NCBI GenBank assembly: GCA_949744505.1
Contig: CATJXY010000052.1
Coordinates: 1-64,000 of the forward strand
DNA: 64,000 nt
Direction of reading: 5' to 3'
From: an uncultured Erysipelotrichaceae bacterium
Lineage (GTDB): Bacteria > Bacillota_I > Bacilli_A > Erysipelotrichales > Erysipelotrichaceae
The notes under the pieces were generated by a model. It worked only from the letters and a program-made list of their open reading frames with translations. It did not search any database and was not told the origin of the DNA. Position numbers and translations under genes: made by a program. Positions 10,350 to 19,945 of the stretch are shown here, piece after piece; the first letter of the stretch is position 1; every line of letters starts with the position of its first letter.

Positions 10350-10379
10350 ATGAGAAGATGTACAATTAATTCACTTTAA
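10350..10379 (+). CDS. Possible 9-codon leader peptide (MRRCTINSL) upstream of the ABC-F gene
   Basis: ATG AGA AGA TGT ACA ATT AAT TCA CTT TAA with a purine-rich GGAAAGAAG just upstream. Confidence 0.35.
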   Translation: MRRCTINSL

Positions 10380-10420
10380 GTTAAGCAAAAAAATTAATTA
10401 GCTGCAAGGAATGCAGATTT

Positions 10421-10506
10421 TTGTTGAACGAAGTGAAGTAAGGTGCATCTTTTAAAATAATTATTAAAAGACTCCTTTTTTGTCGTTCACAAACGGCTTT
10501 TTTATT
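10421..10506 (+). promoter_or_regulatory. Predicted transcription attenuator in the ABC-F leader
   Basis: Terminator stem GTCGTT-CACA-AACGGC-TTTTTT (10482-10503) just before the RBS; upstream TTGTTGAACGA (10421-10431) is complementary to its 5' arm (TCGTTCA). Confidence 0.6.
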
Positions 10507-10523
10507 ATAGGAGGAAAATTACT

Positions 10524-12049
10524 ATGTTATATATAAATAAACTTACAATATTAAAAAAACTAGATATGCGTGAACTTTTAAGAGACTGTACATTTTCTGT
10601 TCTTCCCCACCAAAAAATCGGAATTATCGGAGAAGAAGGCAATGGAAAAAGTACCTTACTAAAAGCAATCCTTGATCCAAAACTGATTGAAAATTATTGT
10701 AATGTTCAAGGATTTGTCCAACATGAAAATCTCGTATTGGGATATTTACCGCAAAGAATGCCGGAAATATGGAAAGATATTTCTGTTTGGGAGTATTTCT
10801 TTAAAAAAGATCCAAACTCGGATTGTGATTATCAAAACATTAACAATTGTTATTCTCTTTTATCGACATATCAATTGAATGAAGAGGATTTATATGATAA
10901 AAAGTGCGGAGAATGTTCAGGAGGAGAACAAGTTAAAATTCAATTAATCAAACTTCAAATGCAAAATCCGGATCTCTATCTTTTAGACGAACCTACAAAT
11001 GATTTAGATATTGATACCTTAACCTTTTTAGAAGAATTCATGTCCGATGAAATACAACCATTTTATTTATTTCTCATGATGAAACATTGCTGAGAAATGT
11101 TGCAACCGGAATTCTGCATTTAGAACAAATTCACCGCAAGACACAATCGCGATGGACTTTTGAAAATATTGAATATGATGAATATCTTGAAAAAAGAAAT
11201 TTACTGAAAAATCGCCAGAATCAAATTTCTGACAAACAACATGCAGAATACAGGGCAAAAATGGATCGTTATAATCGCCTCTATCAAAAAGTAAATCATG
11301 CTCTGAATACCGTATCAAGACAAGATCCTCATACCGGATACTTACTAAAAAAGAAAATGAAATCTGTGAAAGCTTTAGAAAAAAGAATGGATAAAGAACA
11401 AGAAGATTTGACCAAGCGATTTGATGGCGAAGAAGAAATTAACTTCTTCTTTCAAGATTTTAATATTCCATCATCAAAAAAAGTATTAGATTATCAAACA
11501 AACTCTCTCACAATAAATGGGAAAGAGTTATGTAAAAATATTGATCTACAAATTTATTCTAAACAAAAAGTCGCTATTGTCGGTAAAAACGGATGTGGTA
11601 AATCAACACTTCTCAAGTTAATCATCAATCAAATAGAAAGCCAAGAAAATGTTGGATATATGCCTCAAAACTATGAAGATTACTTAGATCCGAATAGTAC
11701 CGTATTGGACTTTTTATGTAAAGATAGAGATAAAGCAACTCAATCAATGTTACAAACATTTTTAGGTTCTTTAAAATTTACTGCGGATGAGATGAATCAG
11801 ACATGCAAAGAATGTTCGGAAGGCCAAAAAGCTAAACTTTATCTTATCAAACTTATGTTTGATAAAAAAACTTTCCTGATTTTAGATGAACCGACGAGAA
11901 ACCTTTCTCCGCTCACAAATCCCATCATCAGAAAAGCCCTTCATGATTATCCCGGAACGATTCTTTTCGTCAGCCATGATCGACTTCTCTTAGAAGAAGT
12001 TGCCACACAAATACTTGTCATGAATGAATCCGGACTTCATATTTTGTAA
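10524..12049 (+). pseudogene. ABC-F family ATPase (antibiotic-resistance/ribosome-protection type), split by a -1 frame change near 11060-11080 (ORFs 10524..11093 and 11087..12049)
   Basis: ORF1: Walker A GEEGNGKSTLLK, signature CSGGEQVKIQL, Walker B LYLLDEPTNDLD. ORF2: linker plus GKNGCGKSTLLK, CSEGQKAKLYL, FLILDEPTRNLS. The -1 frame across the junction reads ILFISHDETLLRNVATGILHLEQ, i.e. the expected H-loop. Confidence 0.85.
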
Positions 12050-12090
12050 ATTAAACGTCAATATCAAAGGGAATCTCTGAATTCTATGAT

Positions 12091-13350
12091 ATGATTAATA
12101 TGAAATTAAAGGATGTGATTACTTTGAAAAGAAATATTATTTATTTGATCTGCTGTTTCCTTTTTCTTGTAGATATACAGATTCAAAAAGTTCTTGCAGA
12201 AGAAATTGAAATCAAATCTCCTTCAGCTATCTTGATTGATGCAGAATCGGGACAGATATTATATGAAAAAAATGCTTATGAACAGCGTTATCCTGCCAGT
12301 ATCACAAAAATCATGACTACCTATCTCGCTATTACCTATGGTGATTTAAATGAATCTCTTACTGTTTCTAAAGAAGCCGTTGACTCCATTGGTAAAAATG
12401 CTTCTAATATGGCTCTTCAAGTAGGAGAGATACTCAATTTTAAAGATGCTGTCTATGGTGCTTATTTGATCAGTGCCAATGATGCTTGCAATGTTCTAGC
12501 CGAGGCCATTAGTGGTTCCACTGACAATTTCGTTGATTTAATGAACGAAACTGCTCATCTTGCAGGAGCGAATCATACTCATTTTTCTAACACAAACGGA
12601 TTACCCGATGAAAATCATGTAACAACTGCTTATGACATGGCTATGATCACAAAGTATGCAATGAAAAGTGAAAAATGGATGGAGTTATTTACAACTGAAT
12701 CATATACTATGCCCGCAACGAATCTAAGTAGTGAGCGAACCTTCATTATAGGAAATGAAATGGCTCTTTCAACATCTGATAATTATTATCCGAATGTTCT
12801 TGGTGGCAAAACCGGATGGACTCCGGATGCAAAGCTTACTTTAGTCACTGTATGCAGACAAAATAATAGAATATTGATTGCCGTCATTATGGGATGTGAA
12901 GATATTCAAAAACGATACAATGATACTCGCACTTTATTTGATTATGGATTCAAAATGGTTCAAAATACCTATTCTGCAAACGATTTTATTTTTCCGCATA
13001 CAGAATTAACAAAAGAAAATGAAGTCATAGCGATTGCTTCTTTTACACTGAATGAAGATATTTCTTTTCTTTATCCTACCTCAATTCCCTTCGAAGATCT
13101 GACAATAAATCTTACAATTAAAAATCCAAATAATCCACAATTGATATCGGCATCTCTCAATCTTACCTTTCAAGATAGCCTGCTCTATACCACAGATGTT
13201 CAAATCGAACTATCCGATCCGCCACAATCAAATTCTTCTTTTTTATCGGATTCTCTATTAATAGTAAGTCTTTCTCTATTCGTATGTTTCCTATTTATTT
13301 TTCTTTTAAACAAAACTTCAAAAAACAAGCACAATAATTCCAACAATTAA
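12091..13350 (+). CDS. dacA: D-alanyl-D-alanine carboxypeptidase (S11/PBP5-like), C-terminal membrane anchor
   Basis: SITKIMTTYLA (SxxK), SANDACN (SxN), GGKTGWTPDA (KTG), signal peptide and C-terminal TM. A start at TTG 12124 is also plausible. Confidence 0.88.
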   Translation: MINMKLKDVITLKRNIIYLICCFLFLVDIQIQKVLAEEIEIKSPSAILIDAESGQILYEKNAYEQRYPASITKIMTTYLAITYGDLNESLTVSKEAVDSIGKNASNMALQVGEILNFKDAVYGAYLISANDACNVLAEAISGSTDNFVDLMNETAHLAGANHTHFSNTNGLPDENHVTTAYDMAMITKYAMKSEKWMELFTTESYTMPATNLSSERTFIIGNEMALSTSDNYYPNVLGGKTGWTPDAKLTLVTVCRQNNRILIAVIMGCEDIQKRYNDTRTLFDYGFKMVQNTYSANDFIFPHTELTKENEVIAIASFTLNEDISFLYPTSIPFEDLTINLTIKNPNNPQLISASLNLTFQDSLLYTTDVQIELSDPPQSNSSFLSDSLLIVSLSLFVCFLFIFLLNKTSKNKHNNSNN

Positions 13351-13351
13351 A

Positions 13352-13380
13352 AAAGCAAGGGACATCCTCCTTGCTTTTAA
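13352..13380. terminator. Bidirectional terminator
   Basis: AAAAGCAAGG-GACATCC-TCCTTGCTTTT between convergent genes. Confidence 0.7.
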
Positions 13381-13397
13381 TTTATATTTGTATTCTT

Positions 13398-14726
13398 TTA
13401 TTTTACTAAATGGAATTTTTCTTGACGGCCGGCAATATAATGAACCTTACCGTTTGTAAACAATACATCTGTTTCTGCTCCGAAAGTCAATGTGAGATTC
13501 CAACTCTTAACTTCACAGCGACAATTCAATTCAAGCGAATAAGCTGTATTATCATACATGAGATAATCACCTGTTCCCGGTACACCATCCTGCATATCCC
13601 ACAATCCAATCGTTGGTCCTGCGGCATGTCCATGGAATCCAATTGGATGTGTATAAATGCATGGGTTGATGCCCTCTTCCTTGGCTTGTTTTAAAGCAAG
13701 TGCCAAAATTTCATTTCCGGATCTTCCTGCTTTAAAGTGACTAATCGTGATATCTTGCAAACGATTTACAGTCTTCATGACTGCTTTTAATTCTTCCGGT
13801 GCATCGGTTTCATCCAACTTACATACATAACAGTTTTCCTGAGTATCCGTACAAAGATTCAAATAACGTAAACCCACATCACAATGCAAAAGATCTCCAG
13901 GCATAATAACAGTTGTTCCTTCTACTTCGTTAACATCTTTTCTGCGAACAGAAACTTCAAAATCAAACCACGGTTGTAATCCCAAATCAATAACCTTTTG
14001 CAACATGAAATACTTTACATCATCATTTGTTGTTACACCCGGTGTGATTACTTTACTGGAGAAAGCTTCATCGATCATCGCATGAGCTATCTGCATGATT
14101 CCTGTATAAGCAGCCATCTCTTCTTCAGAGCGTGTTTCTAACCATCCAACACAAACATTTTCAGCATTTACAACACGACTCTTTTGATCTTCATCCAATG
14201 CATCCATAATATCAGCATACATCGTAGAAGATAAACCATCCGCAAACGCAAATGTTCTAGATATATTTAATCCAATCTTTTCAGGATTACACTGTTTGAT
14301 CATACGATGTAAACATTCCATCTGTGTTTCGCATGGAGCATCTGAATTACTTCCCCATTTTGATCCTTTCGGATTCAACCATACTGAAGTATAAATACCA
14401 TCTAAACCAACATTCGGTCTTGTCAGTGCATAACGTTCCACTTTTCCTTCTTTATTAAGATAGAACATTAAGATTGTTGTTCTTCTTGCTGTCATCATTG
14501 CACATGGTACCAATGTTTTCAAAACCGGATCTTCATTGTATTCTTTACATGCTACGACCCAACAATCAATTCCGCTTCTCTTCATGACTTCCGGTAAAAT
14601 TGTATCCAATCTCTTCACAAGCCATCCATCTAAAATACGTTCTTGCTCACGGTAAGAATAAATCTTTGGCAACAATTCATCTGTACTGCTGCTTCTAACC
14701 ATGAAATCTTCTGTCGAAATTCTCAT
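13398..14726 (-). CDS. M24-family Xaa-Pro peptidase-like
   Basis: 442 aa; metal-ligand regions HCDVGLRYLNLCTDTQ, THPIGFHGHAAGPTIG, SLELNC. Confidence 0.85.
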   Translation of the reverse strand: MRISTEDFMVRSSSTDELLPKIYSYREQERILDGWLVKRLDTILPEVMKRSGIDCWVVACKEYNEDPVLKTLVPCAMMTARRTTILMFYLNKEGKVERYALTRPNVGLDGIYTSVWLNPKGSKWGSNSDAPCETQMECLHRMIKQCNPEKIGLNISRTFAFADGLSSTMYADIMDALDEDQKSRVVNAENVCVGWLETRSEEEMAAYTGIMQIAHAMIDEAFSSKVITPGVTTNDDVKYFMLQKVIDLGLQPWFDFEVSVRRKDVNEVEGTTVIMPGDLLHCDVGLRYLNLCTDTQENCYVCKLDETDAPEELKAVMKTVNRLQDITISHFKAGRSGNEILALALKQAKEEGINPCIYTHPIGFHGHAAGPTIGLWDMQDGVPGTGDYLMYDNTAYSLELNCRCEVKSWNLTLTFGAETDVLFTNGKVHYIAGRQEKFHLVK

Positions 14727-14729
14727 TTT

Positions 14730-15971
14730 CTATCCTCCTATTACAAAATCACCATGTTCCATGATAACGACTTCCTGACCATCAAATGTTGTTCCGACAA
14801 TCTTTGTTTCAGGAGTTCCGATCATGAAATCATTATGACTTGTCGCCACATTGACACCCTGTGCCAAAAGTTCTTCTGTGCTCATCTTGGCACCGCCTTT
14901 GATATTACTTGGGAAGCTTGTTCCAAATGCCAAATGACAAGCTGCGTTTTCATCAATTAATCCGTTAAAGAACACACGGTTCATCAAACGAATCGGAGAA
15001 CGTTTAGAAACAAGGGCGACTTCTCCCAAACATCTTGTCTGTTCATTTTTAAATAATGCATCTCTTAATAATTCAACATTTTGGGAAGCAAAGCAATCAA
15101 CAGCTTTTCCATTTTCAAAACGGATACCGAAATCTGTTACAAGTTTTCCTGACATCATGAGTGGGAATGATGCATAAGCAACACCATTTACAGTACGGAA
15201 ATCAGGATCTGTAAAAATTTCTTCCGTTGGCATATTGGCAACATATGGATCCAAATTGCTGTCTCCCATATCTCCTGCACTGGTCCAAATATGATTCTTG
15301 ACCAAATCCATCGTAATATCTGTACCTAATTCACTTGTAATATGAAGTGATTTAAAATTATACTCATTCAATTTAGAAGAAATAATTGACATTTCTTCAC
15401 AATGTTTCTCCCAGTTTTCTACCGGATCACTCTTATCATCCACACGCATCATTGCACATAGATCATCTTCCAATTTAGCAAAAGCCTCTTCATCCGAACA
15501 TTCCGGATATAAAGTTCTTGCCCAATCCATTCCGGCAACAACAGATCCGGTCCATTTCAATGTTCCTGCATGAATATAATGTCTGACAACATTTCGAACT
15601 TCATTGCTACTATAGCCTTGTGCTAACAGTTTATTGATCTCAACATCATTATTCAAGGTTGGATAGCTTGCTCTAAAGCCCATTTGAACACAATCTTGAC
15701 GAAGATAGTAATCCAAGGATTCTTTCTTCCATTCTGGAACATCTCTTAAAGTTGCTTCATCACAATAGAGTGCTCTTAAATGTTCTAACTGTGGATCTTC
15801 AATGTGCATAACGACATCTTTTGCCCCCATTTCAAATGCTTGCTTTGCAACCTCTCGTGCTAACTCTAATCCATCTGTTGAAACTTGCAATAAAAGAATT
15901 TGTCCTTTTTGAAGATTCACACCCATTTTTAACAAGACACGAGCATATTTTTCTAATCGAACCTGATTCAT
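14730..15971 (-). CDS. M29-family aminopeptidase (AmpS/PepS-like)
   Basis: 413 aa; starts LEKYARVLLKMGVNLQKGQILLLQVSTDGLELAREVAKQAFEMGAKDV; C-terminal CHLAFGTSFPSNIKGG and SHNDFMIGTPE. Confidence 0.87.
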   Translation of the reverse strand: MNQVRLEKYARVLLKMGVNLQKGQILLLQVSTDGLELAREVAKQAFEMGAKDVVMHIEDPQLEHLRALYCDEATLRDVPEWKKESLDYYLRQDCVQMGFRASYPTLNNDVEINKLLAQGYSSNEVRNVVRHYIHAGTLKWTGSVVAGMDWARTLYPECSDEEAFAKLEDDLCAMMRVDDKSDPVENWEKHCEEMSIISSKLNEYNFKSLHITSELGTDITMDLVKNHIWTSAGDMGDSNLDPYVANMPTEEIFTDPDFRTVNGVAYASFPLMMSGKLVTDFGIRFENGKAVDCFASQNVELLRDALFKNEQTRCLGEVALVSKRSPIRLMNRVFFNGLIDENAACHLAFGTSFPSNIKGGAKMSTEELLAQGVNVATSHNDFMIGTPETKIVGTTFDGQEVVIMEHGDFVIGG

Positions 15972-16540
15972 CTGTTTTTCTCCATTTCTTTTAATAAGAC
16001 TTCTTTAATTTGCTTTTCTGATTGTTCAGGATCATTATTGGAAACAACATGATTAAATAATGCAGCTAATTCCATCTCCATTTTAGCCTTATTTAAACGT
16101 CTCTCTACCGAAGCCTGATCATCATGATACAATTCTTGAATTTGTTTTTCCAACTCTTCAAAACTTTCCGGCATAACAAAGAAAGCTACAGCTTCAGGTA
16201 AATTTAACTTCAAAGCACCTACACCTTGAGCTTCTACCTCAATCAAAACATTTTTTCCATCCACCACAAGGTCTTCAACCTGTTTGCGTGGTGTTCCATA
16301 ATAATACCCATTAAATTCTGTATATTCCAAGAACTCACGATTTTTAACAGCTTCTGCAAAATCACGATGAGAAACAAAGAAATAATCCTTTCCTTCCACT
16401 TCATTTGCCTTTGGCTGACGAGTTGTCATTGAAATAGAATAAGACAAGTTCAAATCTTTATCTGCCAATAAACGTTCACGAAGTGGTCCTTTTCCTACTG
16501 AACTTGCACCGCTCAAAATTACAACTAATCCTTTTCCCAT
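15968..16540 (-). CDS. Guanylate kinase-like protein, divergent
   Basis: 190 aa; SYSISMTTRQPKANEVEGKDYFFVS and LEYTEFNGYYYGTPRKQVED are Gmk signatures, but the P-loop reads GASSVGKGPL and the usual GRGTES-type lid is absent. Confidence 0.8.
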   Translation of the reverse strand: MGKGLVVILSGASSVGKGPLRERLLADKDLNLSYSISMTTRQPKANEVEGKDYFFVSHRDFAEAVKNREFLEYTEFNGYYYGTPRKQVEDLVVDGKNVLIEVEAQGVGALKLNLPEAVAFFVMPESFEELEKQIQELYHDDQASVERRLNKAKMEMELAALFNHVVSNNDPEQSEKQIKEVLLKEMEKNR

Positions 16541-16549
16541 ATGTGCCTC

Positions 16550-17986
16550 CTATTTACATTCTTCTACTACTCTGCAAAGCAATTTATATGCACGATCAAA
16601 TGATGCTAAATCCAACTCTTCTTGTGGAGTATGAATAAATCTTGAAATCGGTCCCATTGAAATAATATCAATATCCGGAATCATTCCTTTAAATACACCG
16701 CATTCATTTCCACCATGACCGGCAAGAGTAACTAACTCTTTACCATATAACTCTTGAACTACCTTAGCATACGTATCTCTCATCGGTGAAACTTCGTTAT
16801 AATTCCATCCCGGATAACGAGCTGAGCAAGATACTTCAAATTTTAGAATTTCAGCTAAAGATGACAGGATGCGAACTAAATTATCAATTCCACTCTCTAA
16901 AGCACTTCTCAAAGAAACATGGAATACAATTGAATTTTCTTCCATCTCTACCACACCTAAGTTAAGAGAAGTTAAAGTCAACCCTTCAATTGCCATAGAA
17001 CGATGTTGGAAACCATTTGGCATCAAATAAGCATAGTTAATAATTTGTTCACTGATTTCTTTCACAATTTTTTGTGCTGCCGGCTCTACTTTAATTAGTT
17101 CTACCGTAAATCCTGCATCACTGAATTCAAGTTCTGTCCAAACATCTTTTCTTGTTTTTTCTACAACCTCACGAATTTGTTCTTCTGTTGCACTTGATGT
17201 AAATAAAGCTTCAGCTTCACGAGGAATTGCATTTTCCTTTAATCCACCACTGTATTCAACAAGTTGAAGATCAACGCCGGCAATTTCAGCTTCCTTTAAA
17301 ATTCTTATTACAAGCTGATTGGCATTACCTCTTTCTTTATTGATTTCTCCACCGGAATGTCCGCCTTTTAAGCCCTTTACAACTAAAGAATATGTTGCAT
17401 CTTCATTCTTCTCATATTTCAAAGCTTTTCTAACATCCACACGACAACCTCCTGCACTGGAAAGCATCGTCGATGTTTCTCCACCACCATCTAAAGAAAT
17501 CATACGATGACTGTGAATGTTTTTCGCATCAAGTTCCATAGCCCCAAGCAATCCGATTTCTTCCATAGTTGTAAAAATACATTCAAGCGGTGGATGCTTC
17601 AAGCTATCATCCTCTAAAATTGCCAACATATAAGCAACCCCTGTACAATCATCTGCACCGAGTGTTGTTCCTGTCGCTTTAAGAATTCCATCTTCCACTC
17701 TCAATTTTAGTGCATCTTTCATAAAGTCATGATCAACATCTTTATTTTTTTCACATACCATGTCGACATGTGCCTGCAAAATCAAAGGTGCCGCATTTTC
17801 ATACCCCTCAGAAGCATCTTTGTATACAATTACATTATATACTTCATCTTGAATCGCCTTTAAACCATGTTCTTTTGCAAATTGCATGATATAATCGCTA
17901 ATTGCCTTTTCATTTCTTGATCCATGTGGGATCTTGGTTGTTTCATTGAAGTAGTAACAATGCCGTTTAGTCAAATCAAATTCCAT
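16550..17986 (-). CDS. pepD: Aminoacyl-histidine dipeptidase (M20C, PepD-like)
   Basis: 478 aa; LILQAHVDMVCEKN, TTLGADDCTGVAYMLAI, TMEEIGLLGA, HGGNECGVF. Confidence 0.9.
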   Translation of the reverse strand: MEFDLTKRHCYYFNETTKIPHGSRNEKAISDYIMQFAKEHGLKAIQDEVYNVIVYKDASEGYENAAPLILQAHVDMVCEKNKDVDHDFMKDALKLRVEDGILKATGTTLGADDCTGVAYMLAILEDDSLKHPPLECIFTTMEEIGLLGAMELDAKNIHSHRMISLDGGGETSTMLSSAGGCRVDVRKALKYEKNEDATYSLVVKGLKGGHSGGEINKERGNANQLVIRILKEAEIAGVDLQLVEYSGGLKENAIPREAEALFTSSATEEQIREVVEKTRKDVWTELEFSDAGFTVELIKVEPAAQKIVKEISEQIINYAYLMPNGFQHRSMAIEGLTLTSLNLGVVEMEENSIVFHVSLRSALESGIDNLVRILSSLAEILKFEVSCSARYPGWNYNEVSPMRDTYAKVVQELYGKELVTLAGHGGNECGVFKGMIPDIDIISMGPISRFIHTPQEELDLASFDRAYKLLCRVVEECK

Positions 17987-17998
17987 AGTTTTCTCCTC

Positions 17999-19936
17999 CT
18001 ATTTTAAATGAGAATCCATCCAATTGGTAATCTCATTTAATCTTCTCAAGCGGTGAAGTGGCTTTCCACTTCTTGATAGTTCATGGTTCTCACCTTTGAA
18101 TCCAACGAGTCTTGTTTCAATACCTCGGCATTTGAGTACCGTATAATATTGAATGGCTTCATCAATCGGACATCGATAATCTTCAATTGAATGAATAAAC
18201 AAAGTCGGCGTTACTGCCTCATTTGAATATTTCAATGGTGACATCTCCCATAGTTCTTTTTCACAATGATACAAATCATCAAATTCTTGTTCAATCGGAA
18301 AATCAATTCCATAATCACTGGCACATACTTCTGTGATCCAGTTAGAAATAGAACGTTGTGATGCTGCGGCTTTAAATCGATCAGTATGACCAATAATCCA
18401 GTTTGTCATATAACCACCGTAGCTCCCACCGGTAACTCCCAAGCGATCAGAATCGATATTCGGATATTCGCTTAATACAAGATCCACAAAATCCATAATA
18501 TCTTCATAATCTATTTTACCGAAATTCTTACGCAAATCGGCAAATTCATTGCCCTTTCCATCAGACCCACGTGGATTACAATACATCACAAAGTATCCCT
18601 CGTTTGCCCACACTTGCATTTCATGGTAGAACAATTCTCCATAAGCTGTTTTCGGTCCTCCATGAATATCCAAAATAGCAGGATATTTCTTATTTGGATC
18701 AAAATCTTTCGGTTTCAATACCCAACCGTCAATCGGAGATTCTTTCTTCAAAACTAACTTTTCCGGCTTCGCCACATAATATTCACCAAGCAATTTACTG
18801 AAAGAAGTCAATGGAATTACTTCATCCTTCACGATTTTCACAATTTCTTGAGTCTTTTGATCCTTCATGGCAATTCCATATATACAATCATGACCTAATG
18901 CAAAATCATCAATTGTTCCTTCAAAATCCACCACATGCGTTAATCCCTTTGGATCATATTTCAACAAAACCGCTTTACTTTTCTCTGTTGCAATAAAATA
19001 AACTTCTCCATTTACTTTATCATAATTTTTGAGTTTACCATAACGACAATCACTTCCGACACTGTTATAAAAACTAAACTCATTATCCAATACCAGGTTC
19101 ATTTTTCCATCTTTCAATTCATAGAACTTTCCGGCTTCCATTGCCCCATATTCTTTGGCAAAGGTACCAATCACCATGATTTTTTCCTGATATACAAATA
19201 CACGATTAATTTGCATAGTTTCTTTAAACAGCACTTCAGTTTTCAATGTATCAGCATTGACTTGATATACCCAACTCCATTTTCCTTTAAAAGTTTCAAA
19301 ATCAATACCACTATATATGATATTTCTTCCATTGACATCAAAACTTTCCACATCCATCGTAGCCGGTGTCAGATCTGTAATCTGATATGTTTTCTTATTT
19401 ATAAGAACGAGCCTATTTCTCTGTCCATTAATAATCCCTGCTCCATTGAAAAAGAACGGATATTCATCAAAAACAACATAATCCTCATCGCTTTGTTTCT
19501 TCTCATCGACAAGTTTTCTTTCTTCATTTGTAGCATGATGATAATTCGGATAATTACGATCAATGCTTATTAGCGCCAAGAAATTTTCTTCATCAAAATC
19601 ACGAAGAGATGAAAGTGCACATGGAAGCTTAAAACACTCTAGTTCTTTTCCATTTAAATCAACTTTTCTGATTAATGTATGAACAGATGAATCCTTTTCA
19701 TCACTTCCTACAAAATACAAGACATCATTGATCATGAAATTTGCGGTTCTCTTATCTTTTTTAATCACAGCATCAGTTTCATGCTTTAAATCATAAACAT
19801 GAAGAAATTGTTGATAATCATTTTTATGAACTTCAGCTTTTGTTTCAATGTAAATGAGCTTTTCTTTCTTACTATCGATTTTCAAATCAGATAAATAGCT
19901 GTAATCAAACAAAGTTTCTCTCTTTAACTGTTTCAT
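17999..19936 (-). CDS. S9-family prolyl oligopeptidase / acylaminoacyl-peptidase-like
   Basis: 645 aa; ILDIHGGPKTAYG, catalytic GGSYGGYMTNWI, C-terminal HSIEDYRCPIDEA and ENHELSRSG. Confidence 0.9.
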   Translation of the reverse strand: MKQLKRETLFDYSYLSDLKIDSKKEKLIYIETKAEVHKNDYQQFLHVYDLKHETDAVIKKDKRTANFMINDVLYFVGSDEKDSSVHTLIRKVDLNGKELECFKLPCALSSLRDFDEENFLALISIDRNYPNYHHATNEERKLVDEKKQSDEDYVVFDEYPFFFNGAGIINGQRNRLVLINKKTYQITDLTPATMDVESFDVNGRNIIYSGIDFETFKGKWSWVYQVNADTLKTEVLFKETMQINRVFVYQEKIMVIGTFAKEYGAMEAGKFYELKDGKMNLVLDNEFSFYNSVGSDCRYGKLKNYDKVNGEVYFIATEKSKAVLLKYDPKGLTHVVDFEGTIDDFALGHDCIYGIAMKDQKTQEIVKIVKDEVIPLTSFSKLLGEYYVAKPEKLVLKKESPIDGWVLKPKDFDPNKKYPAILDIHGGPKTAYGELFYHEMQVWANEGYFVMYCNPRGSDGKGNEFADLRKNFGKIDYEDIMDFVDLVLSEYPNIDSDRLGVTGGSYGGYMTNWIIGHTDRFKAAASQRSISNWITEVCASDYGIDFPIEQEFDDLYHCEKELWEMSPLKYSNEAVTPTLFIHSIEDYRCPIDEAIQYYTVLKCRGIETRLVGFKGENHELSRSGKPLHRLRRLNEITNWMDSHLK

Positions 19937-19945
19937 AACTTTCTC

